Shown here: one piece after another, positions 51,115 through 61,845 of the stretch
How the letters are laid out: every line of letters starts with the position of its first letter
How positions within the stretch are numbered: the first letter of the stretch is position 1
Assembly (NCBI RefSeq): GCF_000816085.1
Contig: NZ_CP008747.1
Coordinates: 1,984,001 to 2,048,000, forward strand
Direction: 5' to 3'
Origin: Staphylococcus hyicus
Lineage (GTDB): Bacteria > Bacillota > Bacilli > Staphylococcales > Staphylococcaceae
DNA length: 64,000 nt
Made by a program: the position numbers and the translations under genes
Notes under the pieces: model-generated
Databases searched by the model: none
What the model saw: the letters and a program-made list of their open reading frames with translations, nothing else
Told to the model about the DNA's origin: nothing

Positions 51115-51315
51115 TTACATTTTTACTACGTTAGCAGCTTGCTCGCCACGGTCACCATTAACGATTTCAAAATCAACGTTTTGACCTTCTTCTAAAGATT
51201 TGTATCCATCTCCAACGATTGCTGAGAAATGTACGAATACATCGTCACCATTTTCTCTTTCGATAAATCCAAAACCTTTTTCTGCGTTAAACCATTTTAC
51301 TGTACCGTTATACAT
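51115..51315 (-). CDS. cspC: cold shock protein CspC
   Basis: A 66-residue cold-shock domain protein with RNP1 KGFGFI and RNP2 VFVHFS. Sequence [19 protein letters not shown], then [10 protein letters not shown] and [12 protein letters not shown], is closest in my memory to staphylococcal CspC. It binds single-stranded RNA and acts as a chaperone. CGGAGG lies 7 bases before the ATG. The long leader upstream is discussed under 51316-51726. Confidence 0.94.
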   Translation of the reverse strand: MYNGTVKWFNAEKGFGFIERENGDDVFVHFSAIVGDGYKSLEEGQNVDFEIVNGDRGEQAANVVKM

Positions 51316-51726
51316 ATAGAATACCTCCGTTGTGCATCATGCACGTTTTATTTGTAAAAAAAATTCATTCATTAAAAGGAGTATATTCTAAATAATAAAC
51401 TTCAATCAATTTCACGATCTTTTATTACGATAAAGTTAACTATACACGCAATTTGACCAAATGTAAAGAAAAACTTTAAATTCTTGTATTTTTTTCTCTT
51501 TACACTCCAAAAACCCTCTCTAATATAATTATAAATCATTCTTTTCTTTTAACGTTATTATGTATAAACAATCTGATTATGAACTATAAGAAACAATACA
51601 ACATTTTATAAGAAAACACTAATATTGATGCGCTTTTTTTGATATAATCATTGTGACCCACATTCTTAAATTCTGTTTAAATTTGTGGACATATACCAAA
51701 TCATTACATATTAAGGGGTTAAAATT
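51316..51726. other. divergent intergenic region with cspC leader
   Basis: 411 bases without a gene. Near cspC a 13-base palindrome GTGCATCATGCAC (51332-51344) sits next to the ribosome-binding site, so a short hairpin can form over it. Farther on lie A/T-rich tracts, including a run of T's on the minus strand, and close to 51640 a TATAAT-like box on the plus strand (GATATAATC) before the lipoprotein gene. The rest is unexplained. Confidence 0.5.
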
Positions 51727-52311
51727 ATGAAAATGAAACAACTCGCAATAATCAGTTTATCGAGCTTATTAGTATTAAGCGCATGTGGTCAAAATGACTC
51801 AGGCCAAAAAGATGTGAAACAAGAAACACACCAAAAAGAAGATAAGCTAAAAAAATACAAAGAAAATTTAAATACGTTTGTTAATAAAGATCTTGATACT
51901 TATAATCAAACCATCGACAAGTTATCAAATTTAGACTTGAGCAATAAAGACAAAATAGTCAAAGAATTTAAATCAGTCTCACAATCTTTAGATGAGTCAA
52001 GAAAAAATTATGAATCTAATAAAATTGAAGCCAAAACACCAGAGGCTTTAAGTAAAATCGAATCTAGTTTTCTAAATTCAAACAAGTCCGTTTCTAAAGG
52101 ATATAATGGTATCGCAACAAATTTAGATAAGTTCTTTAAAAATGAAATTTCTGAAAAAGAATTTACAACAAATATGAAAAAATATGAAGAAGAATCTAAG
52201 AAAGTAGATATGAACAGTATTACTTTAGAAGATATTAAAAAACATTTAGGTGAGAACACTGCGAAAAAATACGAAAAAGTTCAAAAACGTATTTCAGAAA
52301 TGAATGAATAA
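51727..52311 (+). CDS. lipoprotein with helical Lys/Glu-rich domain
   Basis: A 194-residue predicted lipoprotein: signal peptide with lipobox LSAC (C20), a short acidic linker, then a helical, strongly charged domain of about 150 residues (DKLKKYKENLNTF, YNQTIDKLSNLDLSNKDK, SKVDMNSIT-like segments) with no enzymatic motif. Its shape resembles small staphylococcal cell-surface lipoproteins of unknown role. AAGGGG precedes the ATG. It is the only gene between cspC and the integrase remnant and could be accessory. Confidence 0.75.
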   Translation: MKMKQLAIISLSSLLVLSACGQNDSGQKDVKQETHQKEDKLKKYKENLNTFVNKDLDTYNQTIDKLSNLDLSNKDKIVKEFKSVSQSLDESRKNYESNKIEAKTPEALSKIESSFLNSNKSVSKGYNGIATNLDKFFKNEISEKEFTTNMKKYEEESKKVDMNSITLEDIKKHLGENTAKKYEKVQKRISEMNE

Positions 52312-52321
52312 TATATTGATT

Positions 52322-52355
52322 AGCACACATTCTAAAGAATGCTGTGCTTTTTTTA
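52322..52355 (+). terminator. terminator of the lipoprotein gene
   Basis: Stem AGCACA.ATTC with GAAT..TGTGCT and a TTTTTTT tail, 10 bases after the stop codon. Confidence 0.88.
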
Positions 52356-52396
52356 TTACTTGATTATCACCTGTTTTACATATTGGCGATTCATAT

Positions 52397-52437
52397 AAAA
52401 AAGCGCTCGCATTCAACAACGAAAGGTAAGCGCTTTA
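52397..52437 (-). terminator. minus-strand terminator-like hairpin of unknown origin
   Basis: Arms AAAGCGCT and AGCGCTTT with T's on the minus strand. No minus-strand gene now lies upstream up to the tRNA, so it may be left from a lost gene of the integrated element. Confidence 0.5.
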
Positions 52438-52500
52438 TAATAATCATATTTTTGCTACACGTCACCTAGACACGTTCAAATTGGACGTGACGATATGTAA

Positions 52501-52836
52501 CACTTAATTAATTACATTAAAAGTACCCCTATCGACTTGAGTGGTTATGTATTTGCAGAATTCAGCAAAGTGATTAGCAATGCTGCGGTCAATAAGACGT
52601 TAGGTGAGTTATGCGCGCGATTAAACACTGACAAACGCAAATCTCATTCATTAAGACATACACACTGCTTATTCTTATTATCACAAGGTATTTCTATCTA
52701 TTACATTTCAAAAAGACTAGGGCATAAAAATATAGATACCACACTAAAATATTATTCTCATTTACTTGAAGATTAATACGAAACGGAATCAAAATTAGCG
52801 AGTAATGTCATCAATAATTTGAGACCAAAAATGTAA
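52501..52836 (+). pseudogene. tyrosine recombinase (integrase) C-terminal remnant
   Basis: An open frame (taken from 52501, after a TAA at 52498-52500) encodes the catalytic end of a phage-type integrase: HSLRHTH (Arg and His), LGHKNIDTTLKYYSH (His and the tyrosine nucleophile). There is no usable start or N-terminal domain. A TAA at 52774-52776 interrupts it just after HLLED; the same frame continues for 19 codons (YETESKLASNVINNLRPKM) to TAA 52836, the normal-looking end. So it is both truncated and stop-interrupted. It sits 130 bases beyond the 3' end of tRNA-Arg, a typical integration site. Confidence 0.85.
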
Positions 52837-52883
52837 CCATTTTATTTAATTTGGGGTAACATTATAGAATAACGTGAGTAATT

Positions 52884-52930
52884 AAAAAATCGCTATAGTC
52901 CTTAACATTACAACGACCATAGCGATTTTG
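52884..52930 (-). terminator. terminator of the tRNA-Arg gene
   Basis: Stem AAATCGCTAT with ATAGCGATTT and TTTTTTAATT on the minus strand, about 36 bases downstream of the tRNA. Confidence 0.75.
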
Positions 52931-52965
52931 AGATTATTTAAAAGTATTTAAAATTGGTTAAATAG

Positions 52966-53037
52966 CCCCCTCGAGAGGAATCGAACCTCTATTGTAAGAA
53001 CCGGAATCTTAAGTGTTATCCATTACACTACGAGGGG
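52966..53037 (-). tRNA. tRNA-Arg(CCG)
   Basis: On the minus strand acceptor arms CCCCTCG and CGAGGGG pair, D-stem GTG..CAC, anticodon stem TAAGA/TCTTA with loop TTCCGGT giving anticodon CCG, T-arm AGAGGTTCGATTCCTCT, discriminator G. CCA is not encoded. It decodes CGG, a rare codon in such a genome. Its 3' end points to the integrase remnant. Confidence 0.93.
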
Positions 53038-53105
53038 TTAATAGTATTAGATTGGTAAAATAATTTCTAATGCCTTAAAATCAATTAAGATACAAATGTT
53101 TATTT

Positions 53106-53135
53106 TTTGACCATTTTTGACTTTTAAGTTAAAAT
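53106..53135 (+). promoter_or_regulatory. clpP promoter with CtsR operator
   Basis: The CtsR box TTTGACC-ATT-TTTGACT (53106-53122) matches the heptad repeat consensus RGTCAAANNNRGTCAAA read on the minus strand. It contains the -35 TTGACC (53107-53112); 17 bases on is -10 TAAAAT (53130-53135). Repressor binding therefore covers the promoter directly. Confidence 0.88.
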
Positions 53136-53167
53136 AAGTTCAAAGCTATTTATAGGAGGAAAGAGTT

Positions 53168-53749
53168 ATGAATTTAATTCCTACAGTAATTGAAACAACA
53201 AACCGCGGTGAACGCGCATATGATATTTACTCACGTCTATTAAAAGATCGTATTATTATGTTAGGCTCTGCGATTGATGACAATGTCGCAAATTCTATTG
53301 TATCACAACTTTTATTTTTACAAGCACAAGATGCTGAAAAAGATATCTATCTTTATATTAATTCTCCAGGTGGTAGTGTAACTGCTGGATTTGCAATTTA
53401 TGATACGATTCAACACATTAAGCCAGATGTACAAACAATTTGTATTGGTATGGCTGCATCAATGGGTTCATTCCTACTGGCAGCGGGTGCGAAAGGTAAA
53501 CGTTATGCATTACCAAACGCTGAAGTGATGATTCACCAACCATTAGGTGGTGCGCAAGGTCAAGCAACTGAAATTGAAATTGCAGCGAACCACATTTTAA
53601 AAACACGTGCGAAGCTAAATAAAATTTTATCTGAACGTACCGGTCAATCAATTGAAAAAATACAAAAAGATACAGACCGTGACAACTTCTTAACTGCTGA
53701 AGAAGCGAAAGAATACGGCTTAATTGATGAGGTTATGCAACCCGAATAA
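53168..53749 (+). CDS. clpP: ClpP, ATP-dependent protease proteolytic subunit
   Basis: A 193-residue serine peptidase. The catalytic triad S98 (GMAASMGS), H123 (MIHQPLGG) and D172 (DTDRDNF) is intact. It forms the tetradecameric barrel used by ClpX and ClpC to degrade unfolded and tagged proteins, including tmRNA-tagged ones. The AGGAGG sits just before the ATG. Expression should rise on heat and protein stress through CtsR. Confidence 0.98.
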   Translation: MNLIPTVIETTNRGERAYDIYSRLLKDRIIMLGSAIDDNVANSIVSQLLFLQAQDAEKDIYLYINSPGGSVTAGFAIYDTIQHIKPDVQTICIGMAASMGSFLLAAGAKGKRYALPNAEVMIHQPLGGAQGQATEIEIAANHILKTRAKLNKILSERTGQSIEKIQKDTDRDNFLTAEEAKEYGLIDEVMQPE

Positions 53750-53756
53750 TAATCAC

Positions 53757-53789
53757 AAGCGAGCGATCCTATAGATGGCTCGCTTTTTT
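53757..53789. terminator. bidirectional terminator between clpP and whiA
   Basis: Stem AAGCGAGC with GCTCGCTT, T-run after it. The last codon of the convergent whiA overlaps the right edge. Confidence 0.87.
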
Positions 53790-54732
53790 ATACTTCAAAT
53801 GGTTCACCATTTCTAATTTTATCTGCCATTTCATTCAATTTACGTAATCGATGATTGATGCCTGATTTAGAAATCGTACCCGTACTCACCATTTCTCCCA
53901 ATTCTTTAAGAGATACATCCTGGTGTTCAATTCGTAATTTTGCAACCTCACGTAGTCGATCAGGTAAATTATCTAAACCAATTTCTTGGTCAATTAATTC
54001 AATACTCTCCACTTGTTTCATAGCAGCACTAACTGTTTTATTTAAATTCGCCGTCTCACAATTCACCAGACGATTCACTGAGTTACGCATATCTCGAACA
54101 ATACGTACATCTTCAAATTTCAAAAGTGCTTGGTACCCTCCGATTAAACTTAAAAATTCAGCGATACGTTCCGCCTCTTTAATGTATGTAATCCATCCTT
54201 TTTTTCTCTCTAATTTTTTTGCATTTAATTCATAATGATTCATTAATGCAGTTAATCCTTCAGAATGCCCTTCATAAAGGGAGAATATCTCTAAGTGGTA
54301 TGATGAAGTTTCTGGGTTATTAACTGAGCCACCTGCTAAAAATGCACCCCGTAAATAACTCCGTTTCATCTCATCGTCTTTTACCATTTCGTCATCGATA
54401 TCGTGACTAAACATGCCGTCCTTTAAAATGCCTAGTTCATCTAATATTTCTTTTGTTTTCATTTTAATGCGACAAATGTATATATTGTTTTTCTTTAATT
54501 TCATTTTTTTACGCACTAATATTTCCACTTCTACGTGAAAAACAAGTTTTATTAAAGAATAAATGCGTCGTGCTGTCGTAGCATTTTCAGTTTGAATATT
54601 AATAACGAATTGTTGGTTCGAAAAATTTAAAGCTCCATTCATTCGAATCAATGCGCTGAGCTCTGCTTTTGCGTTGTTCGCATCTATTTCTATACGGGTT
54701 AATTCATTTTTCATTTCGGATGCAAAGCTCAT
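53788..54732 (-). CDS. whiA: WhiA-family DNA-binding protein
   Basis: A 314-residue protein with an N-terminal LAGLIDADG homing-endonuclease-like domain lacking the usual catalytic acids and a C-terminal helix-turn-helix ([25 protein letters not shown]). In Bacillus it is nucleoid-associated and affects cell division and fatty-acid composition. Start [15 protein letters not shown] has AGAGAGG upstream. It lies 136 bases behind yvcK with a GAAAAC-GTTTTC palindrome (54825-54837) in between. Confidence 0.94.
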   Translation of the reverse strand: MSFASEMKNELTRIEIDANNAKAELSALIRMNGALNFSNQQFVINIQTENATTARRIYSLIKLVFHVEVEILVRKKMKLKKNNIYICRIKMKTKEILDELGILKDGMFSHDIDDEMVKDDEMKRSYLRGAFLAGGSVNNPETSSYHLEIFSLYEGHSEGLTALMNHYELNAKKLERKKGWITYIKEAERIAEFLSLIGGYQALLKFEDVRIVRDMRNSVNRLVNCETANLNKTVSAAMKQVESIELIDQEIGLDNLPDRLREVAKLRIEHQDVSLKELGEMVSTGTISKSGINHRLRKLNEMADKIRNGEPFEV

Positions 54733-54868
54733 AGTTATCGATTCCTCTCTTTAACATTCATTAACTTTAATCACATTCTTTTTTCTTATTGTAACACGGA
54801 TTTGTTGAAGCGAGTGAGTGTAATGAAAACTGTTTTCACCTTTTTAAATGAACACTTTGAAACGACTG

Positions 54869-55876
54869 TTATCTTTTTCGTCGTTTTTTAATACGATTAG
54901 GGTCAAATTTAATCGTACTGATTTCTTCAAGGGCAATATCATAAATCATATCCGCCAATACATCATTACAGTGACGTACGTGATGATTTTCCGATATTTG
55001 TGCCAAATCTTTACCTGTCACTAATTTAATACCACTTTTCAAAAGCTCATTTGCATCATAATAGACAGGTCGTGCCCCTTTTTGCTCATACTTTTCCAAA
55101 ATTTCTTTTGAAAACGTAATTTCGTTCGCAATGACAAAATCGATGACATGATGACCTAACTGTTGATGGATGGCGTCAATGTGATCTAGAACAGAATACC
55201 CATCTGTTTCACCTGGTTGCGTCATAATATTAGACACGTACAGTTTTTTGGCTTCACTTTCAACAATCGCATTTGCAATCCCTTTTACACATAAATTTGA
55301 AATGACACTTGTATAAAGTGATCCTGGTCCCAAAACAATTAAATCTGCTTCTAATAAGGCTTCAACTGCTTCATCCATAGGTTCTGCGTTTGCCGGTTCT
55401 AAAAAAACACGCTTAATTTTTTTATGTTTACTTGGTATGTTTGACTCCCCTACAACAATTTCGCCATCTTCCATCACAGCGTTAAGAGATACACTAGATA
55501 TTGTAGAAGGAATCACACGCCCTTTTATATTCAATATTCTACTGAGTTCCTTTATCGCATGACCAAAATCATCGGTGATATTGGTCATTGCTGCGATAAG
55601 GAGGTTGCCTAACGAGTGCCCGCTAATTTTATCTTCTTCAAAGCGATATTGAAAAAGTTGCTCTAACGTAGGTTCGACATCACTTAATGCCGCAAGCACA
55701 TTTCGCACATCACCTGGTGCTGGAATATCCATTTCATGTCGTATTTTTCCTGTACTGCCACCGTCATCAGCGACAGTAACAATACATGTAATATCTATTG
55801 GAAACTTTTTCAAGCCTCTTGCAAGCACCGACAACCCTGTGCCGCCACCAATTAATACTATTTTAATTTGTTTCAT
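54869..55876 (-). CDS. yvcK: YvcK (gluconeogenesis factor / CofD-like protein)
   Basis: A 335-residue protein of the CofD/UPF0052 fold. [13 protein letters not shown] and [12 protein letters not shown] are the nucleotide-sugar-binding motifs. In Bacilli YvcK binds UDP-sugars and is needed on gluconeogenic carbon, affecting cell-wall synthesis. ATG 55876 is 14 bases inside the 3' end of rapZ, so the genes overlap; 19 upstream codons are discarded. Confidence 0.92.
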   Translation of the reverse strand: MKQIKIVLIGGGTGLSVLARGLKKFPIDITCIVTVADDGGSTGKIRHEMDIPAPGDVRNVLAALSDVEPTLEQLFQYRFEEDKISGHSLGNLLIAAMTNITDDFGHAIKELSRILNIKGRVIPSTISSVSLNAVMEDGEIVVGESNIPSKHKKIKRVFLEPANAEPMDEAVEALLEADLIVLGPGSLYTSVISNLCVKGIANAIVESEAKKLYVSNIMTQPGETDGYSVLDHIDAIHQQLGHHVIDFVIANEITFSKEILEKYEQKGARPVYYDANELLKSGIKLVTGKDLAQISENHHVRHCNDVLADMIYDIALEEISTIKFDPNRIKKRRKR

Positions 55877-56786
55877 GCTTATCGCCACTTTCAATATGTG
55901 CGTCTCTATGATGCACATGAATATCATAATCAAAGTGTTGCCTTAAATCTTCCGATAGACGTTGTGCTAATGCAACGGAACGGTGTTGTCCACCTGTACA
56001 TCCAATTGCAATAACAAGTTGTGACTTCCCTTCTTTTTTATACCCTGGAATCATAAACAGTAATAAATCTAATAACTTTTCATAAAATGTGTTTGTTTCT
56101 TTCCACTTCATAACGTAATTATAGACGTCTTCATCCATGCCTGTTAAAGGTCGCAATGATTTCACATAATATGGATTAGGTAAAAAACGAACGTCAAACA
56201 CTAAGTCAGCATCGATTTGTATCCCATGCTTAAATCCAAAACTTTGTACATTAATAGTAAACGTTGGATGATTCGATTTATTGAAGTATTCATATACACG
56301 TGAACGCAATTCTTTCGGCTTTAAATGTGTCGTATCGACGTTATAATTTGCCATACTTCGAATATCCGATAATAAATTACGTTCCTCACTAATTGCTTCT
56401 ACTAACGTTAAATTATTTTGATCTTGTAATGGGTGTCGACGTCTTGTTTCTTTATAGCGTGATATTAATTTTTCAGTCGTTGCGTCTACAAATAGTACAT
56501 CCGTAATAACATTTTTACGACTTAAAATATCATCAATTTCTTTAACTAGCGATTTAAAAAATTCGCGTCCTCTTAAGTCAATGCCAATAGCCACCTTTTG
56601 TAATGTCGGATTTCCTTGTTCCATCAATTCTACAAATTTTGGTAACAAGATCGGTGGTAAATTATCGACACAAAAATAACCTAAGTCTTCTAAACTTTGT
56701 ATCACAACTGACTTTCCAGCCCCCGACAACCCAGTGATCACTAATAATTCGCTTTTGACGATTTCATTTTTTTCTTCATGTTGCAT
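55863..56786 (-). CDS. rapZ: RapZ/YvcJ family P-loop protein
   Basis: A 307-residue protein with Walker A GLSGAGKS at residues 19-26, Walker B-like region VKEIDDIL, and the C-terminal RapZ domain ending [28 protein letters not shown]. In E. coli RapZ guides small RNA cleavage; the Gram-positive version (YvcJ) has nucleotide-hydrolase activity and influences competence. ATG 56786 has GGTGG upstream; the longer start is unsupported. Confidence 0.93.
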   Translation of the reverse strand: MQHEEKNEIVKSELLVITGLSGAGKSVVIQSLEDLGYFCVDNLPPILLPKFVELMEQGNPTLQKVAIGIDLRGREFFKSLVKEIDDILSRKNVITDVLFVDATTEKLISRYKETRRRHPLQDQNNLTLVEAISEERNLLSDIRSMANYNVDTTHLKPKELRSRVYEYFNKSNHPTFTINVQSFGFKHGIQIDADLVFDVRFLPNPYYVKSLRPLTGMDEDVYNYVMKWKETNTFYEKLLDLLLFMIPGYKKEGKSQLVIAIGCTGGQHRSVALAQRLSEDLRQHFDYDIHVHHRDAHIESGDKHETN

Positions 56787-56856
56787 ACGTATCCACCATC
56801 CAATCATATTCTATTTAAGTGTACATGAAATCCTACTTCAGTAGTAGCATTTAAGT

Positions 56857-56912
56857 AAAAAAAGAGTGCATCAGCTATCACATCATGTTCATCTGATGGA
56901 CTGATCCACTCT
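56857..56912 (-). terminator. terminator of trxB
   Basis: Stem AGAGTG.ATCAG with CTGAT.CACTCT, a 25-base loop and seven T's on the minus strand. Confidence 0.78.
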
Positions 56913-56956
56913 ATCCGTATATTTAGTTAAATTGAAAGGGTCATTTCATGCGCACA

Positions 56957-57922
<966 letters not shown>

Positions 57923-57964
57923 TTATCATTCGCATTTTACACCATTTCGAGCTTAAATTTGAAG

Positions 57965-59401
57965 CTAAATGCTCAATAAATGCGCCAACGCACTTTCGAG
58001 CATATCTTCTGAAACGTTAAACATTTTACTTAATTGTGATTTCACCATCGATTGATCAGACATATTAAAATATAAATAGCTTACTGCCGCGGTATATGCA
58101 ACCACATTATCAGTATCCACATCTGTTTCAAGTAAAGATTCCGCATAATTAATCCAACTTAAAAATAATGCAGACTCATCTTTTGTTTCAGACAGTTCAT
58201 ATAATTGCTTCATCCCGTTATGGATAAAATTCAACTTTCTCAATTGTAATCCCTGAATTAGATATGATAAGTAAAGTTTTTCGTAATCACCCATATCTTC
58301 TAATATTGCCCAAACTTCTTTGGTCATCAGGACTTCTTTACCATTAAGTTGATGCAGTAAAAACACCCCATATAGACGTTGATGTGCGTCATCACTCGTA
58401 AGTAACGGTGCAATATTTTCATTAAAATACGTCTCACTTGTATCCATAATCCAAGGTGGCACCCCTGGGTTCGCTTTTGAAAAATCTTGTAACTTTTCCC
58501 AAAAATGTTCACTTTGAGATGTTTGGCCTAAATAATAATAATTAAACGCCAACGCATGAAACAATTGAAATGTTTGAAAACTCCCTTTTCGATGAAGGGG
58601 TAACAGTAATTGTTGAGAAGCTTCATATTGTTTCAAATAACTTAACACGATGCCTAATTTAAAGGATTGTTCGTCATTCATTGGAATAATTTTATTTAAA
58701 ACTTTAATATAATGAGTAAATTGTTTAGTTTCATTCATGTTATATAAGAGTAACGTATAGTGACATAACGCATGTACATCAGAGTCATCTTCTTCTAACA
58801 ACGTCTCAAACATTACTTTCGCTTTGTCATTTTCATTGAGATACAGATAACACATTGCTAAAAGATTTCGTACGACCCTATGATTTTTAATGTGTTCTTT
58901 TTGATTCAAAATATATTCACGTGCATCAAGAAGTCTTCCTTGACCAAATAAATATTGAAATATGATTTGGGTTGCGAACAGTTCACTTTCTAGTTCTAAC
59001 TGTGCATCGCCCATATATGTCACTTCAAACATTTGTTCCAATTCTTCACGATAATCGCCATCATCGGTCAGAAATGCATAGCGTAACCCAAATAAATAAG
59101 CTTTATTGGGTTCATTTAAATCGATGTTCAGTTGACTCAGTTCATAAAAACATGTTTCAATGTCATATCCTTTACTAATCGCTTCGTAATAAATAGACTC
59201 TGCTTTTTTAGGTTCGTGTAGTTTAACAAAACACGTTGCAAGTTGTTGTTTTGCATCAAAATTGTCAGGTGACAATTCTAACACTTTATCTAGATGTTTT
59301 TTTGCTCTAACATAATCTTGTTGCAGCATTTTTTGTTGTGCTAAACGTTCATACAACGATACGTCAGTACCGAGCTGAATAATTTTATGATGTTGTGTCA
59401 T
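57965..59401 (-). CDS. tetratricopeptide-repeat protein (YvcD-like)
   Basis: A 478-residue soluble protein made of helical repeats. TPR signatures are visible at about 12-80 (YERLAQQKMLQQDYVRAKKHLDKVLELSPDN) and again around 155-260. No enzymatic motif. It lies 63 bases upstream of trxB and 16 bases after the acyltransferase gene, in the order known from Bacillales. ATG 59401 is preferred to a GTG three codons earlier because GGAAGG lies 8 bases away. Confidence 0.85.
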   Translation of the reverse strand: MTQHHKIIQLGTDVSLYERLAQQKMLQQDYVRAKKHLDKVLELSPDNFDAKQQLATCFVKLHEPKKAESIYYEAISKGYDIETCFYELSQLNIDLNEPNKAYLFGLRYAFLTDDGDYREELEQMFEVTYMGDAQLELESELFATQIIFQYLFGQGRLLDAREYILNQKEHIKNHRVVRNLLAMCYLYLNENDKAKVMFETLLEEDDSDVHALCHYTLLLYNMNETKQFTHYIKVLNKIIPMNDEQSFKLGIVLSYLKQYEASQQLLLPLHRKGSFQTFQLFHALAFNYYYLGQTSQSEHFWEKLQDFSKANPGVPPWIMDTSETYFNENIAPLLTSDDAHQRLYGVFLLHQLNGKEVLMTKEVWAILEDMGDYEKLYLSYLIQGLQLRKLNFIHNGMKQLYELSETKDESALFLSWINYAESLLETDVDTDNVVAYTAAVSYLYFNMSDQSMVKSQLSKMFNVSEDMLESALAHLLSI

Positions 59402-59417
59402 CCTTGTCACCTTCCTT

Positions 59418-59903
59418 TCACAACGGTTTAATTTGTATCGGATTACCTATAGCTATTGTATCATTTGGAATATCTTTAGATACGACAGCATTAGCGCCAA
59501 TTTGAACGCGCTCTCCTATTTTTACGCCAGGTAATATCGTCACATTTGCACCAATAAGCGTGTCATTTCCTATCTCAACATCACCTACGCGTAATACATT
59601 AGGTAGAAATTCATGCGTTAAAATCGTAGTATGATAGCCGATGGTTACATTTTCTCCGATTTTTATTTTCTCAGGATACATCAAATCGGGAACGACTTTA
59701 AAAGCAATAGCTGTATGATTACCGATTTTCATATGTAATAAGCGTCGATAAAGCATAGGTTTGAGTTGGATAAATGGGAAATAACGTAAAAATTCAATAA
59801 TCAACGTGTTTTTGAATAATTTGGCAAATGAAATATAACGATATAAATACCATAACGGGTTATATTTACCTTTCGTAGCAATGACTTTAACTCTTCTTGC
59901 CAT
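59418..59903 (-). CDS. left-handed beta-helix O-acetyltransferase (YvoF-like)
   Basis: A 161-residue hexapeptide-repeat acetyltransferase: isoleucine-rich repeats ([52 protein letters not shown]), ending [12 protein letters not shown]. The acceptor is probably a sugar or envelope polymer (inference from family). It overlaps the end of lgt by 17 bases and stays in the hprK-lgt operon. Confidence 0.87.
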   Translation of the reverse strand: MARRVKVIATKGKYNPLWYLYRYISFAKLFKNTLIIEFLRYFPFIQLKPMLYRRLLHMKIGNHTAIAFKVVPDLMYPEKIKIGENVTIGYHTTILTHEFLPNVLRVGDVEIGNDTLIGANVTILPGVKIGERVQIGANAVVSKDIPNDTIAIGNPIQIKPL

Positions 59904-60741
59904 GTGTCATATCCTTTCGTTGCGCTGGCCAAGGTAACACTGCTACATCCTTGTATTTCGGCGGTTTCACTTTCAATCTTCTCCATAAAATCATTCCTAC
60001 ACCAATCATAATCAATACGATAGACATAAGTTGCGCCACGCGAATCGTCTCCGTTAACATGAGGCTATCTGTACGCAAGCCTTCAACAAAGAATCGACCA
60101 ATAGAGTACCAAGTTAAATATAAGAAGAAAGTTTCGCCAACGCGTAAATGTTTACGGAGCGATATAAGTATCACAAATCCTAAAACGTTCCATAACGATT
60201 CATATAAAAACGTTGGGTGATAATATACACCATCAATATACATGTTATCAATGATAAATTGCGGTAAGTGTAAATTTTCTAAAAATGTACGAGACACTGG
60301 ACCGCCATGTGCTTCATGATTCATAAAGTTGCCCCAACGCCCAATAGCCTGAGCTAAAATGATACTCGGTGTAGCAATGTCACCAAGCTGAAATGGATTC
60401 CAATTTTTTTGACGTGAGTAATAAATCCCTGTAATAAAAGCTCCGATCAAACCACCATGTATCGCTAAACCACCTAACCATATCATAGGGATTTCTATCG
60501 GATGCATAAGATAATAATTTAAGTTAAACAATACAAAATAGAGTCGCGCAGATAAAATAGCAACCACAACACAAATGAGTATCGTATTGATTAAATCTTC
60601 TTCTTTAAATCCAATCTTTTGAGCGCTTTTTTGTGCAATAACGTACCCTAATAAAATGGCAGTTGCGATAATGATGCCATACCATCGCACATGTATTGGC
60701 CCCAGTGAAAATGCGATAGGATCGATATAACCTAACAACAT
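59887..60741 (-). CDS. lgt: prolipoprotein diacylglyceryl transferase
   Basis: A 284-residue membrane enzyme that attaches diacylglycerol to the lipobox cysteine of prolipoproteins. Signature [13 protein letters not shown], plus [11 protein letters not shown] and [12 protein letters not shown]. MetQ (22402) and the lipoprotein at 51727 are expected substrates. The ATG overlaps the hprK stop by one base (TAATG), a coupled start. Confidence 0.96.
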   Translation of the reverse strand: MLLGYIDPIAFSLGPIHVRWYGIIIATAILLGYVIAQKSAQKIGFKEEDLINTILICVVVAILSARLYFVLFNLNYYLMHPIEIPMIWLGGLAIHGGLIGAFITGIYYSRQKNWNPFQLGDIATPSIILAQAIGRWGNFMNHEAHGGPVSRTFLENLHLPQFIIDNMYIDGVYYHPTFLYESLWNVLGFVILISLRKHLRVGETFFLYLTWYSIGRFFVEGLRTDSLMLTETIRVAQLMSIVLIMIGVGMILWRRLKVKPPKYKDVAVLPWPAQRKDMTHGKKS

Positions 60742-61676
60742 TACATATCTCCTTTACGTTGACTATTTTTTAATATTTCCGCATTTAAGCGTTCATTAAA
60801 TTCTTCGGCAGTATTAATACCCATGATATTCAATCTGTAATTCATCGCCGCAACTTCAATTATAACTGCCACATTTCGCCCCGGACGTACAGGTATCGTT
60901 TTTTTAGTTATTTCAGTGTCCATAATTTTTAACGTTTCTTCATTCAAACCTACCCGATCATATAGTTTATCTTGTCGCCATGTTTCTAGATTAATATTTA
61001 ATCGAATACGTTTTTGCGTTAATATTGATCCAGCACCAAATAGTGTCATCACATTAATAATGCCTAAGCCTCTAATTTCTAATAAGTGTTCAATAATTTT
61101 TGGTGGTTTCCCTATCAATTGATCCTTATTGATTTCTTTAATTTCCACATTGTCATCTGCAACTAATCGATGCCCACGTTTTACAAGTTCTAATGCTGTT
61201 TCACTCTTACCTATACCAGAATCACCAGTTATTAATACACCTACACCATAGACGTCAACTAGAACACCATGCAGAGATGTAGAATTTGCAAGTTCATGCT
61301 CTAAAAATGTAGTGAATCGCCCCATAACACGTGTTGTTGCCTCATCGATGTACATCAGTGGTGTATCTGTCGCACGTGATGCTTCTATTAATTCATCAGG
61401 TGCTTCATGCCCTCTCGTAATAATAATAGCAGGTGTTTCAGGGCGGCATAACTTGCGCATTCGTCCTTTTCGTTCATCCAATGGCAACAGATTGTAAAAG
61501 GATAACTCTGTAGTTCCTAGGAGTTGAATACGATTCGATGCATAATGCGAAAAGTAACCTGCCATTTCTAAACCTGGTCTAGAAATGTCCGTATTCATAA
61601 TTGGTCGTTCAAGCCCTTTTTCTCCAGCAATGACATTTAATTTGAATTTTTCCACTAGATCTTTTGTTGTTAACAT
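60741..61676 (-). CDS. hprK: HPr kinase/phosphorylase
   Basis: A 311-residue bifunctional enzyme. Walker [10 protein letters not shown] (151-159) and the second signature [16 protein letters not shown], which defines the family. It phosphorylates HPr at Ser46 in response to fructose-1,6-bisphosphate and removes the phosphate when phosphate is high, governing CcpA-dependent carbon catabolite repression. First gene of the hprK-lgt operon; the 68-base leader includes a TATAGT-like box. Confidence 0.97.
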   Translation of the reverse strand: MLTTKDLVEKFKLNVIAGEKGLERPIMNTDISRPGLEMAGYFSHYASNRIQLLGTTELSFYNLLPLDERKGRMRKLCRPETPAIIITRGHEAPDELIEASRATDTPLMYIDEATTRVMGRFTTFLEHELANSTSLHGVLVDVYGVGVLITGDSGIGKSETALELVKRGHRLVADDNVEIKEINKDQLIGKPPKIIEHLLEIRGLGIINVMTLFGAGSILTQKRIRLNINLETWRQDKLYDRVGLNEETLKIMDTEITKKTIPVRPGRNVAVIIEVAAMNYRLNIMGINTAEEFNERLNAEILKNSQRKGDM

Positions 61677-61778
61677 ACGTTCACCTCAATTAGTGCTTTC
61701 CTCAATGATTTCTATTATAGTATATTTGATAATCAATACGTATAATGTTCCACTGTTTGTCATTCCATTATACATGAA

Positions 61779-61832
61779 CAGGGTGAGAGTATAAAAATAA
61801 ATCTTTATGACTTATTTTTAACGCTCACCCTG
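61779..61832 (-). terminator. long hairpin after the 137-residue hypothetical gene
   Basis: Outer arms CAGGGTGAG and CTCACCCTG are perfect, and inner AAAAATAA/TTATTTTT also pair, giving a long, mostly A/T stem. The U-tract is poor, so it may act as a 3' stabiliser as much as a terminator. Confidence 0.6.
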
Positions 61833-61845
61833 CTATTTATATAAC

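Noticed and set aside
51450-51480. Single GGTCAAA heptad upstream of cspC that looked like a CtsR site
   Set aside because: CtsR needs two heptads spaced by three bases; the second is absent.
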